Positions 1-10,518 of a stretch of DNA of 64,000 nucleotides are shown here, piece after piece (within the stretch, counting starts at the first letter, position 1; each line of letters begins with the position of its first letter). Location of the stretch: NCBI RefSeq assembly GCF_036059255.1, contig NZ_CP107947.1, positions 6,820,001 through 6,884,000 of the forward strand. Reading direction: 5' to 3'. The DNA is from Micromonospora sp. NBC_00389. GTDB taxonomy: Bacteria; Actinomycetota; Actinomycetes; Mycobacteriales; Micromonosporaceae. The position numbers and the translations under genes were made by a program. Below the pieces are notes generated by a model, which had not been told where the DNA came from, made no database searches, and worked only from the letters and a program-made list of their open reading frames with translations.

Positions 1-1214
1 ACTCCATCGCGACCTATCGTCGGCGACGGGCGGCCGGGGAGTTCGCCGACGACCCGTTCGGTGACATCTTCCTGGTGGTCGACGGCTGGAACACCCTGCG
101 CCAGGAGTACGAGGAGCTGGAGCAGACCATCGGGGACCTGGCCAACCGGGGGCTGGGTTTCGGCGTACACGTGATCGTGACGGCGGTGCGGTGGGCGGAG
201 ATCCGAATCAACATGCGCGACCTGCTCGGCACGAAGCTGGAGCTGCGGCTCGGCGACACGGCCGAGTCGGAGATCGACCGGCGGGCCGCCCAGAACGTGC
301 CGGCCGGCTCGCCCGGGCGCGGTCTGACCCGCGACAAGCTGCACTTCCTGACTGCCCTGGCCCGCATCGACGACCGGTGCACCGCCGAGGACCTCAGCGA
401 ATCGACGGCCGAACTCGCCCACCAGGTCGCCGCGGCTTGGCCCGGCCCTCCGGCACCACCGGTACGGCTGCTGCCGCGCCAGTTGTCGGTGGCCGAGCTG
501 AGCGAGTGCAGCGATCCGGCTGCCAGTGGCCTGCCTATCGGCGTCGACGAGGTGGCCCTCGCCCCTGTCTATCTCGAGTTACACGGTGACCCGCATCTGA
601 CCATCTTCGGCGACGCCGAATGCGGCAAGACGAACCTGCTGCGGGTGATCGCCCGGGGCATCGTCGAGCGGTACACCCCGAGGCAGGCGCGGCTGGTCAT
701 CGCCGACTACCGCCGGGGCCTGCTGGGTGCGGTGGAGGGCGAGCACCTGGTCGACTACGCCCCCTCCAACCACGCATTCAGCCAGGGGCTCACTTCGATG
801 TACGGCGCCCTACAGGCCAGGCTGCCCGGCCCGGACGTGACAACGGCCCAGCTGCGCGACCGGAGCTGGTGGCAGGGCCCGGACCTCTACATCCTGGTGG
901 ACGACTACGACCTGGTCGCCTCCGGCGGGAACAATCCGCTCAGCGTGCTGCATGAGCTGCTGCCGCTGGCTCGGGATATCGGGCTGCACCTGATCATCGC
1001 GCGTCGGATGGCGGGTGTGAGTCGGGCACTCTACGAGCCCGTTCTGCAACGCCTGCGCGAGCTGGACTCGCCCGCCCTGCTGATGTCTGGTGACCGGGAG
1101 GAGGGCCAGATCCTCGGTGGGGTGAGGCCGCAGCGGATGCCGGCCGGCCGCGGCACGCTGGTACGTCGGCGCGACGGTGTCCGGCTGATGCAGACTGCGT
1201 GGTCGGAACCGTGA
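1..1214 (+). CDS. eccC: EccC-type type VII secretion ATPase, C-terminal part (5' end outside window)
   Basis: C-terminal roughly 400 residues of an FtsK/SpoIIIE-like ATPase of the ESX/type VII secretion family; the reading frame is open to the window edge, so the gene starts upstream. The fragment opens with an end-of-domain stretch containing DIFLVVDGW, typical of EccC Walker B strands. It then carries one more ATPase module with a Walker A-like GDAECGKT and a hydrophobic strand ending in VDDYD as its Walker B, followed by a sensor-like segment (LHLIIARR). EccC is the membrane-anchored motor that recognises WXG100/LXG-type substrates. No other T7SS gene is visible, because the locus would continue to the left. 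The last module keeps GKT, so it may bind ATP, though in many EccC proteins the distal modules are degenerate. Family assignment is strong; the substrate cannot be inferred. Confidence 0.85.
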   Translation, partial: SIATYRRRRAAGEFADDPFGDIFLVVDGWNTLRQEYEELEQTIGDLANRGLGFGVHVIVTAVRWAEIRINMRDLLGTKLELRLGDTAESEIDRRAAQNVPAGSPGRGLTRDKLHFLTALARIDDRCTAEDLSESTAELAHQVAAAWPGPPAPPVRLLPRQLSVAELSECSDPAASGLPIGVDEVALAPVYLELHGDPHLTIFGDAECGKTNLLRVIARGIVERYTPRQARLVIADYRRGLLGAVEGEHLVDYAPSNHAFSQGLTSMYGALQARLPGPDVTTAQLRDRSWWQGPDLYILVDDYDLVASGGNNPLSVLHELLPLARDIGLHLIIARRMAGVSRALYEPVLQRLRELDSPALLMSGDREEGQILGGVRPQRMPAGRGTLVRRRDGVRLMQTAWSEP

Positions 1215-1448
1215 CGCGGCCGCGATCCTTACCTCGTGTGGACCTTACAGCGCCACGAGCGGCGCCGCCGGGCCGCCCCGCCGCGCTCGGGTCCTACTGG
1301 CGAATGTCGCCCAATATCAGCCGTGCGCGGGTCGCGCCGGCGGCCTCTTCCGCTTCGCTACGCGGGCGGCCATTCACCCTCCTCACCAGACACAACGCCC
1401 GGCGAGTCAGGCCGGAAACACCGTTAGGTCCACAGGCCCCGGCGTGGG
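1215..1448. other. Intergenic gap between eccC and the glycosidase remnant
   Basis: Convergent interval of about 230 bp between the stop of the EccC gene and the stop of the glycosidase remnant. I see no convincing coding frame, RNA gene or strong hairpin in it. Confidence 0.4.
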
Positions 1449-2369
1449 TCAAGAGCGAGGGCGCCAGTCGGCAGCGGTTCTCGCCGGGTCAACTGTCAGC
1501 CCCGTGGAGGCTCGGTAGCGCACGGGTATGGGATCGGTGAGTTCACCGACGAACTCCCCGTCGACGTGGTCGAGGAAGCCGAGGAGCGACCAGGCGCCGG
1601 CGGGTCCGGGGACCAGCCGGGGTGCGTACAGGTGCGGGTGCGTGAACGGTCGGGCGGACGCGACGTCCCAGCGGCCGCGGACGCTCCGGCCGGTCGCCAC
1701 CCAGATCCGGTGGTCGTCGCTCCGAGCGTTGGCGGTGGCGTCGGTGGAGAACAGCAGCAGGGGCTGCCCGTCGACGATCGCGACCTGGGGCACCTCGAGG
1801 CGGCCGAACCCGGCCGGTGTCGACAGCGGTGGCCGCACAATCCAGTTAACCAGGTCAGCGGATGTGGCATGGCCGACGACGCCTCGCGTCTTGGCCGGGC
1901 CGGTATTGGCGCGGGCAGTGATGAGCATGTGCCAGCCCTCACCGTCAGGGTCAGGGAACACCCACGGATCACGCCATGCCTGCTCGTACCACAAGTCCTT
2001 GTCGAGCAGTTCGTACCAGGTCGGATCGGCCTGCACGATCGGCTCGGTGCCGTACCGGTGCCAGGTTGTCAGGTCGTCGGAGACGGCAAGGCCGATGCGC
2101 TGAACGAGCCCGCCCTCGGCGTGGCCGACGCCGGTGTAGAACAGGTACCACCGTCCGTCCGCGCCGCGGACCGTGCACCCGGTCCACGTCGCCAGGTCGT
2201 CCCACCCGGGAGTGTCGGCGGGGACCAGTGCGTCGGCGACCAGCCGCCAGGAGTGCAGATCCGCGGAGACGGCGTGGCCGATCGTGGCGCTGCCCCTGCC
2301 GAAAACCCCATCCGCCCTGGTTAGGGCCGGCGTGGGGGTGTCGGAGATGTTGGTCCGGTTGCTGGGCAT
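1449..2369 (-). pseudogene. GH43/GH32-like glycoside hydrolase, N-terminally truncated
   Basis: About 306 residues readable from an ATG at 2369. The family-like part begins with the strand around IGHAVSADLHSW and continues through DDLATWTG, WYLFYTG, AWRDPWVF (an RDP motif used by the GH32/GH43/GH68 five-bladed propeller superfamily), WHMLITARA, VVGHATSADL, LEVPQV and FVGELTDP. Members usually carry 40-60 more N-terminal residues, including the first blade and the nucleophile/base aspartate. Here those are replaced by an unrelated Pro/Thr-rich leader next to the integrase-type IS starting near 2406. I read this as a gene whose 5' end was removed or displaced by the IS. Probable former role: hydrolysis of a beta-fructoside or arabinan/xylan-type glycan. 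No signal peptide can be judged because the N-terminus is lost. Confidence 0.65.
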
Positions 2370-2405
2370 GGGTAGCTGGTGATCGATGCGGCATGATGGG
2401 CTGCC

Positions 2406-3816
<1,411 letters not shown>

Positions 3817-3890
3817 AAGCCCTAATCAGACCGTGCGGCTACGTTTTGGACCAGCACAGGGATGGCACCTGGCACCGTGTCGGAGAAGGG

Positions 3891-4622
3891 CTACTTCGCG
3901 CCGGTGAGTGCCTGCCGCATCCGGTTGATCTCGGCGCCCTGCTCGACGACGACGCTGCTGGCCGTCTCGTTGACGATGACGTTGACGCCGAGCGCCAGCA
4001 CCTCGCCCGCCATGTCGATCGCGCCCTGATGGTGCTCGACCATCATGTCGACGAACATCCGGTCGAACTCGGCGGCTCGGGCGGCGGTGAGGAGTTCCAG
4101 CGCCTCCGCCGTCTGCATGCCGGCCATGCTGTGCTGGTGGCCGCCGCCGCCGGAGTTCCGGTCCAGGCCTCGGTCCGTCAACCAGGTCTCCAGTGTCTTG
4201 ATCTCCGGTTCCTGGGCCGCCAGGATCCGGTCGGCAATGATCTTGAGTTGCGGGTTCGCCGCCCGGTCCGCCGCCAGTCGGGCCATCACGAGCGCCTGCT
4301 CGTGATGCGGAATCATCATCGTGACAAACCGGATGTCGGCGTTGTTGTACGTCGGACGCGGCGCGGGCGACTTCTCGTTCGCCCGGACGGTCTTCGCCGG
4401 CTCGCCGGGCGCCGCGGGCATCAGCACCGGCGCGGTCGCGTCCGGCAGACCGGGCAGGTCGAGAGATGCCTGGGGGCTGGCCGTCGCGGCCGATTCCGGG
4501 CGGCCCTCGGGCCACCAGACGACCACCGCTGCCCCGACGGCCAGCACGGCGAGCACCGCCAGCTCGACGAGGACAATCGCCCGCGAGCGTCCCAAAAGCG
4601 CTCGGATCCGTACACTTAGCAC
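3891..4622 (-). CDS. DUF305 family membrane-anchored protein
   Basis: 243-residue protein starting at GTG 4622, with a GGGAG Shine-Dalgarno seven bases upstream. An N-terminal hydrophobic segment (residues about 17-38) forms a signal anchor, followed by a Pro/Ala-rich linker. The DUF305 core carries two His-His-Glu-type motifs, MMIPHHEQAL near residue 105 and MMVEHHQGAIDMA near residue 190, and a His/Met-rich loop (HQHSMAGM). Such His/Met arrangements suggest metal (often copper) binding, but the biochemical role of DUF305 is not settled. It is divergent from the LVIVD-repeat gene at 4875; DUF305 and LVIVD genes are neighbours in other actinobacteria from my general knowledge. Both products appear to act outside the membrane. 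Confidence 0.85.
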   Translation of the reverse strand: MLSVRIRALLGRSRAIVLVELAVLAVLAVGAAVVVWWPEGRPESAATASPQASLDLPGLPDATAPVLMPAAPGEPAKTVRANEKSPAPRPTYNNADIRFVTMMIPHHEQALVMARLAADRAANPQLKIIADRILAAQEPEIKTLETWLTDRGLDRNSGGGGHQHSMAGMQTAEALELLTAARAAEFDRMFVDMMVEHHQGAIDMAGEVLALGVNVIVNETASSVVVEQGAEINRMRQALTGAK

Positions 4623-4874
4623 AACTCGACTCCCGCCATCTGACCGAGGTTGGCCGGGATGTTAGCGCGAGCCTGACCTGCACGGGGAAGATCACGGCAG
4701 CGAAAAGATTCTATTAGCCCCACCTGCGGTTATTCGTGCCGCCGCATGCCCACCAGGTTAACGCAACCGTGATCAGAGGCCCACGCAATTTGTGAGCTGG
4801 GTCACAATCTTGGCGCCGGACACCGGGTTATCGTCCCGTTACTGTGCCGACCCGATGAACGAGGGGTGTCCACA
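4623..4874. promoter_or_regulatory. Divergent promoter region between DUF305 and LVIVD genes
   Basis: About 250 bp separating two divergent genes, with an AT-richer patch near 4690-4735. It must hold the promoters of both genes if they are expressed independently. No -35/-10 pair with standard spacing stood out by eye, and no clear operator palindrome is visible. Confidence 0.35.
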
Positions 4875-6644
4875 ATGTTAAGACGAACTCCACAAGAGAG
4901 CCGGAGGCTGGCCATCGGTCTGGCCGCCACGGGCGCCCTTCTCCTCACGGCCGTCGTGGCCGCGGCGCCGGCGAGCGGCGCCACCGATTCCAGCGGCAGC
5001 ACAGACATCTGCGAATCGTTTGAGGCCGCCGGCGACAACTTCGCCGAATACTGCATCGCCGAGGAGGCGGCCAACGCCGTGGCCGCCGCGAACACCACGC
5101 CGGGCGTCGACGAGATCGCCAGCAGCCCCAACATCCAGCAGATCGCCAACATCCCCAAGTTCGGCGGGTTCGCCAGCGAGGGGGCGTACAACTCGGACCT
5201 GGCCTTTCAGGGCAACTACGTCTTCGCCGGCAACTACGAAGGCTTCAACGTTCTCGACGTCAGTAACCCCAGCTCGCCTCAGGTGGTTAGCCAGGTGGTC
5301 TGCTCGGGCTCGCAGGGCGACCCGTCGGTCATGGGCAACCTGCTGTTCCTCGCGGTCGACGCGCCCCGCAGCAACGACTCGTGCAACAGCACGAGCGGCT
5401 CCTCCGCACAGCAGAGCTCGTGGGAGGGCGTCCGGATCTTCGACATCAGCGACAAGGCGAATCCGCGGTACGTCAAGTCGGTCCGGACCGACTGCGGTTC
5501 GCACACCCAGACGCTGGTGCCGAGCAAGGACGGAAAGAGCGTCTACGTCTACGTCCAGTCGTACGGCCCGTCGAGCGGCGCCTTCTACTGCAAGCCGCCG
5601 CACGACAAGATCTCGATCATCAAGGTGCCGGTGGACAACCCGGCCAGCGCTTCCGTGGTCGCCACCCCGGTTCTCTTCCCCGGAACCAACGGCGCCGGCT
5701 CCACCAGCGGCTGCCACGACATCACCGCCTACCCGGAGCTGGACCTGGCCGCCGGCGCCTGCATGGGTGACGGCGTCCTGTTCGACATCTCCGACCGGGA
5801 GAACCCGGTGATCCTCAGCCAGGTCCGGGACACGAACTTCGCGTTCTGGCACTCGGCCACCTTCAACAACGCCGGCACCAAGGTCGTCTTCACCGACGAG
5901 CTCGGCGGTGGCAGCAGCGCGATCTGCACCAGCACCTACCGGGCCAACCAGGGCGCGGACGCGATCTACGACATCGTGGGTTCCGGTGCCGACCGCGAGC
6001 TGGTCTTCAAGAGCTACTTCAAGATCCCACGGCTGAACACGACCCTGGAGAACTGCGTCGCGCACAACGGCTCGCTGATCCCCGCCATGGGCCGCGACGT
6101 CATGGTCCAGGCCTGGTACCAGGGCGGCATTTCGGTAATCGACTTCACCGACTCGGCCAACCCGGTCGAGATCGCCTACTGGGAGCGGGGCCCGCTCTCC
6201 GACACCCGCCGCATCCTCGGTGGGGCGTGGTCGACGTACTACCACAACGGGTACATCTACTCGAACGACATCCAGAAGGGCTTCGACGTCCTCAAGCTGG
6301 ACGACCCGCGAACGAACAACGCCCGGGCGGTCTCCTTCGCCGAGCTGAACGTGCAGACGCAGCCCAGCTACCCGGCCTGCACCACCGTCCTGCGCAACCG
6401 CCAGAACGGCGGACTCACCGTCACGTCCGGCATCACCTGCCTGGACGGTGCGACCGTCAACGGCAGGATCAAGGTCGCTCCGGGCGCCGGGCTGATCGCC
6501 TTCAACGCGACCCTCAACGGCTCGGTCACCGCAACCGACGCCTCGGTAGTGTCGATCGTGGAGAGCCGTGTGAACGGCTCGGTGCACGCCCTCGGTGGCA
6601 CCGTGCGGGACAGCAAGGTCAACGGTTCGGTGACGACGAGCTGA
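4875..6644 (+). CDS. Secreted LVIVD-repeat beta-propeller protein with bactofilin-like C-terminus
   Basis: 589 residues from ATG 4875, preferred over the in-frame GTG at 4866 because an AGGGG ribosome site lies eight bases upstream. A signal peptide with an Ala-rich hydrophobic core and an ASGA-type cleavage region is visible. The body carries LVIVD-like propeller repeats (for example NYVFAGNYEGFNVLDVSNPSSP, split here as NYEGFNVLDV and SNPSSP) and several Cys that could form disulfides. The last about 75 residues switch to a Gly/Val/Asn-rich beta-helical repeat (NGSVTATDAS, VNGSVHALGG), reminiscent of bactofilin-like or polymer-type repeats. LVIVD proteins are extracellular with unknown ligand. 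The paired divergent DUF305 gene suggests a shared envelope function. Confidence 0.88.
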   Translation: MLRRTPQESRRLAIGLAATGALLLTAVVAAAPASGATDSSGSTDICESFEAAGDNFAEYCIAEEAANAVAAANTTPGVDEIASSPNIQQIANIPKFGGFASEGAYNSDLAFQGNYVFAGNYEGFNVLDVSNPSSPQVVSQVVCSGSQGDPSVMGNLLFLAVDAPRSNDSCNSTSGSSAQQSSWEGVRIFDISDKANPRYVKSVRTDCGSHTQTLVPSKDGKSVYVYVQSYGPSSGAFYCKPPHDKISIIKVPVDNPASASVVATPVLFPGTNGAGSTSGCHDITAYPELDLAAGACMGDGVLFDISDRENPVILSQVRDTNFAFWHSATFNNAGTKVVFTDELGGGSSAICTSTYRANQGADAIYDIVGSGADRELVFKSYFKIPRLNTTLENCVAHNGSLIPAMGRDVMVQAWYQGGISVIDFTDSANPVEIAYWERGPLSDTRRILGGAWSTYYHNGYIYSNDIQKGFDVLKLDDPRTNNARAVSFAELNVQTQPSYPACTTVLRNRQNGGLTVTSGITCLDGATVNGRIKVAPGAGLIAFNATLNGSVTATDASVVSIVESRVNGSVHALGGTVRDSKVNGSVTTS

Positions 6645-6668
6645 AGCACGGCCCGTCAACAGCATGAC

Positions 6669-6704
6669 GGCTCCGGCCCGGCGGATCTCCGCCGGGCCGG
6701 AGCC
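6669..6704. terminator. Strong hairpin downstream of the LVIVD gene
   Basis: Perfect 17-bp GC-rich inverted repeat (6669-6685 and 6688-6704, starting GGCTCCGGCCCGG) with a two-base centre, 24 bases after the stop of the LVIVD-repeat gene. There is no long T tract, as usual for actinobacterial terminators. A terminator role is inferred from position and stem strength. Confidence 0.8.
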
Positions 6705-6794
6705 CGTCTCCGAGGCGACGCCGTCACCACCGTTACCGGGCCTGCGTCAGCGTTCTCGAGGGCGGTGAGCCCACCGTCATCGCCAACGCGGGCG

Positions 6795-7290
6795 CGGCGG
6801 CGGGCCGCGACGTCCTGCACCGCGCAGCCCATGTACCGGTGTCGTCCTGGTCGGTGCCGAACTCGGCGTCCGCCAGGCGGGGCCCGACCGACGTGACGTA
6901 GCCGACGACCACCGCGCCGCGCACCTCGACCGGGTGCGCGTCGACCCCGCGGGCGACGCCCTGCGGGTCCTCGGTCTCGGTGCACCGGCACTGAGCGGTC
7001 AGGCCCGGCGTCGCGTCTCGGTCGCGGGGGTAGCGCAGCTGCTGCCGCGCAGGCGCCCGTAGTGCGCCCGGTAGTAGTCGGGGCCGCAGGTTCGCCGGCA
7101 CCTCCTGCCCGTCGGCGTCGCGGCGCTCGGGCCAGCCTCCTCGTCGCCGCTGCTGCGCCAAGTCTTCGTCGGCGGGGCGTTGTCCATGGCCACGTCGGCG
7201 ACCTGTTCGGTGATGGCCTGCACCCGGCGGGCGACCATCCGGGCGACGACCTGCTCGTGGCCCTTACGCGGTCGGAACTGGGTACCCACG
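6795..7290 (-). pseudogene. Frameshifted phage minor head / morphogenesis protein remnant
   Basis: Protein-like segments occur in successive minus-strand frames. One frame gives KGHEQVVARMVARR and VQAITEQVADVAMDNAP with TKTW. A second frame gives DADGQEVPANLR, RYPRDRDATPG, LTAQCRCTE and later LADAEFGTDQDDTGTW. Together these recall the C-terminal part of actinophage minor capsid (head morphogenesis) proteins, where a D-GQEVPxxLR / YPRDPxA / NCRC pattern is typical. At least two frameshifts separate the pieces and no single frame spans them, so I call a degraded prophage remnant. No other phage gene is adjacent. Confidence 0.5.
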
Positions 7291-7679
7291 GTCCACCTCC
7301 GGTGGGACGGCCACGGCCTGCACGTCGACGAAGTCCACGTCCGGGGCTGAGCAGGCGGGAGCGCCGCCATGTGGTTCGGGCCGAACGGCTTCGCCCCGGT
7401 GGTCTACGGGCTGCTGGTCCTCGACGCCGAGGAACATAAGGGGTCACTATGCTGCAGCTTCGCCGCCGGTGACGCGGACAGTCCTCCGCACCTCCCGCAT
7501 GGTGGCGTGGGAATTCAAGTCCGTGGGGCGACGTCGACCACAAGTCCATGGTCGTCGTTCATGGTGACCTACGCTCACGCCCAGATGACCCCCATCAGCC
7601 CTGCTGGGCCGGATTGACGGACATCACCCGGCCAGGCTCGGACCGAGCACCCCGGGCCCGCCCTGGTGGCGCAAGCTCT

Positions 7680-8615
7680 TCAGAACCGGTCCCGGGTTCC
7701 GAGGAGGGCGTTGTGTGCGGCACGGCGCCACGGCGCGAGTTCAGTATCGATTTCGGCCCAACGGATGTCGTCAGCGCAGAGAGCTCCGTCGATGTCAGGC
7801 AGGGCCTCGATCAGCCGCATTCGCTGGTCTTCGCTCGGGTGGGTACTCCACAGGTCGGTGGTTCGCCGGCTGAGCTGACGGGCCAGCGGCAGGTGGGCGG
7901 CCAGGCGTTGCCGGGCTTCAGCAGCCATCGTCTCCAACTGCTCGCCGTCGATGCGCGGCGCCAGATGCCACAAGTCCTGCCAGATCCGGCCGGCGAGCAG
8001 GACCGTCTCGGAGGATCGGAGGAAGGCCGCGCTGCCGGCGACCCGGCGGGCGACCAGATCCGCCCGGTACTCGGAGCGGCGGCCGTCGGGCATCGCCACA
8101 CTGTCGACGAGCAGCTGAGCCGTCGCGCCGGCGACATTGGCCAGAGCGACGATTCCATGAACGATCATCCCGAGGAGAACGACCGTCCCCCTCCCCCGCT
8201 CAGCTAGCGAGTCAGCCGCGCGAACGGCGCGTCGCCAGGGGTTCCGCCCACCGGTGGCCGCTACCGCCCGGGTGCCGAACGTCCTCGCCAGCAGGGTCCT
8301 CCGTACCCGAAGCGGATCGCCGTTGGCCAGATGACCCAGCTCGTGGGCCAAAAGCGAAGCCCGAGCCGGCCGCGGCAGCATCACCCACAGGGGGATCCCG
8401 ATGACGAGCACCGACCGCTGGCGCCGACCCAGCCGGGCGACACCGGCGTTGAGGCTCAGGTCTGCACAGATCACGTCGGGAACCGGCGTCCCGGCGGCAT
8501 CGGCGACCTCCCGCACCAGACGGTGCAACTGGGGGGCATCACGCTCGGTGATCACGCCATACTTCGGCACCCGCCCGAACGACGGCTTGACCAGCAGCAA
8601 GACGAGCACAGCGAC
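7680..8615 (-). pseudogene. M48 family metallopeptidase, N-terminus lost
   Basis: About 310 residues readable. The segment contains a zinc-binding HELGH in SLLAHELGHLANGDPL, the downstream third-ligand region with EYRADLVA (E and a nearby D), and a conserved THPSEDQRMRLIEAL tail, all typical of M48 (HtpX/Ste24-like) membrane proteases. An internal hydrophobic stretch (VLLGMIVHGIVALANVAG) is kept. The N-terminal transmembrane region is cut: only AVLVLLLVKP survives upstream of VITERDAPQL, where M48 proteins usually have one or two complete helices. The break, near 8605-8618, coincides with the point where the opposite-strand serine recombinase also begins, so one rearrangement truncated both. 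The zinc site is intact, but with no natural start or membrane anchor I treat it as broken. Confidence 0.65.
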
Positions 8616-10247
8616 CCTGAGTCATCCCGTAGCTGGCAACTCACTCGGGCGATGACCCTCATCCAGCCCCACGGCGGCCATATCGCCGCCGAGTACTTCG
8701 ACATCGGTCAGAGCCGTTCGCTGCCGTGGCAGCGTCGCCCACACGCCAGCCGACTGCTCGCCGCGCTTCGCGACCCAAGACGCGGGTTCTCCGGGGTCGT
8801 CGTCGGAGAACCCCACCGCGCGTTCTACGGCAACCAGTTCGGCCTCACCGTGCCGCTGTTCACGCACTACGGCGTCGAACTCTGGGTACCGGAGATCGGC
8901 GGCCCGATCGACCCTGACAACGAAGCCCACGAACTCGTCATGTCCGTCTTCGGCGGCATGAGCAAGGGCGAACGCAACCGCATCAAGCTTCGCGTCCGTA
9001 CCGCCATGGCCGCCCAGACCCTGCTCGAGGGCCGCTACCTCGGCGGGCGTCCCCCATACGGCTACACACTGCAGGACCTCGGCCCCCACCCCAACCCGGC
9101 GAAAGCAGCCGACGGCAAACGCCTACGCGGCCTCACCCCAGACCCGCAGACCGCCCCGATTGTCCGCCGGATCTTCCACGAGTTCCTCGCCGGCAGCGGC
9201 CTCTTCGCTATCGCCGAAGGACTCACCAGCAACCACGTGCCCTGCCCCTCCGCACACGACCGTGCCCGCAACCCCCACCGCAGCGGCATCGCGTGGTCCA
9301 AGAGCGCCGTCCGCGTCATCCTCACCAACCCCCGCTACACCGGACGGCAGGTCTGGAAAAAACAACGCACCGACGAGGTCCTACTCGACGTCGACGACGT
9401 CGCGCTCGGTCACACCGGAGTCATGCGCTGGAACCCGCCAGACAAGTGGGTGATCTCCAAGGAGATCACCCATCCACTCATCATCGATGATCCAACCTTC
9501 GAACAGGCTCAGACGCTGCTCAAACGACACCGGCTGGGCCTGGACATCCCGCAACGGCAACGCCCCGCCCGTAACGCGTACGTCTTCCGTGGCCTGATTT
9601 ACTGCGCCGCTTGCCAGCGCCGGATGCAAGGCCAGTACAACCACGGCGCCGCCTACTACCGCTGCCGCTTCCCCCAGGAATACGCCCTCGCCAACGAAGT
9701 CTCGCATCCCCGCAACGTCTACCTCCGTGAGGACGCCCTCACCGACCCACTCGACACATGGCTCGCTACCGCGTTCGATCCCGACCGCCTTGAAAAGACG
9801 ATCACCGTGATGGCAGATGCCCAGTTGGGGAAGCGGGCCTCCCCCGCCATCGCCGCCGCTCGCACGACCATCGCCGAGTGCGACGCGAAACTTGAGCGCT
9901 ACCGGGCAGCCCTCGACGCCGGAGCCGACCCCTCGGTCGTCAGCAGTTGGATAGCACAGACGCAGGCCGAACGAACACGGGCCGAAACCGATCTGCACAC
10001 GCCGGACTCCGCCGCACCACGCCGGATGACCCAGGAAGAGATCACCACGCTGGTCCAAGCACTCGGGCACATCGTCACAGTGCTCCACGATGCGGACCCC
10101 GCCGACAAGGCCGAGGTCTACCGACAGCTCGGCCTGCGGCTGACATACCATCCGCAAACGCAAACGGTGCACGCTAAAGCTGATCTCAGCGCGCACCGTG
10201 GGCCTATGGGTCGTGTCCGAGGGGCGACACGGACCGAAGCCCCACCG
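8606..10247 (+). pseudogene. Large serine recombinase lacking the catalytic N-terminus (copy 1)
   Basis: Starts abruptly at SDPESSRSWQL. Full-length relatives have about 15-20 residues before this point, including the YxRxS nucleophile motif, which is missing here. The rest is well kept: AAEYFDIGQSRS, FYGNQFG, FGGMSKGERNR, a recombinase domain with SKSAVRVILTNPRYTGRQVW, a zinc ribbon (FRGLIYCAACQRRM with a later YYRC), a coiled-coil segment (TTIAECDAKLERYRAALD) and a C-terminal domain to ATRTEAPP. After 10247 the sequence leaves the segment shared with copy 2, and the open frame to 10640 is probably read-through. Without the catalytic serine it should be inactive. A second identical copy of its 3' 961 bp lies at 47629-49965, interrupted by an ISAs1 element. 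Confidence 0.8.
9287..10247 (+). repeat. 961-bp segment duplicated at 47629-49965 (direct repeat, copy 1)
   Basis: Bases 9287-10247 reappear at 47629-47753 plus 49130-49965 (reading across the ISAs1 insertion and its duplicated target). I saw no mismatch where I compared the bases, and the translations are identical. Both copies have the same orientation about 38 kb apart, so homologous recombination could delete or duplicate the intervening DNA. Confidence 0.85.
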
Positions 10248-10518
10248 TTGCTAGCGCTGACAACAACTCTGCAGCTCGCGCACGCCTGGCTGCTCCCCCA
10301 TTCGGGCGTACCGCCTTTCCAGCCGCGCGCGGCCGGCTTCGCCGCGCCTGGTCAGAGCGAAGGGCCCGGCCGCGCGGCCAGTACGCCGACTGTCGTCGAC
10401 AGGCTGCCGCGGGATTTACCGGAACGCGGCGCTGGCCCTCGGGTGCGAGCACTAGCGTGGGCCTGGAAGGGGATCACCCCTCTGGCCGGTACCAACCATG
10501 TGGATCATGGGGGTGTCC
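10248..10518. other. Leader region of the NTPase-patatin module
   Basis: Roughly 270 bp without a supported gene between the recombinase segment and the NTPase start. It must contain the promoter for the NTPase gene. A short GGGGATCACCCC palindrome occurs near 10469. No clear -10/-35 pair was identified. Confidence 0.3.

Noticed and set aside
4878..6665. 595-codon minus-strand frame opposite the LVIVD gene
   Set aside because: Antisense artefact of high-GC codon bias; the plus strand has a signal peptide, repeats and a ribosome site.
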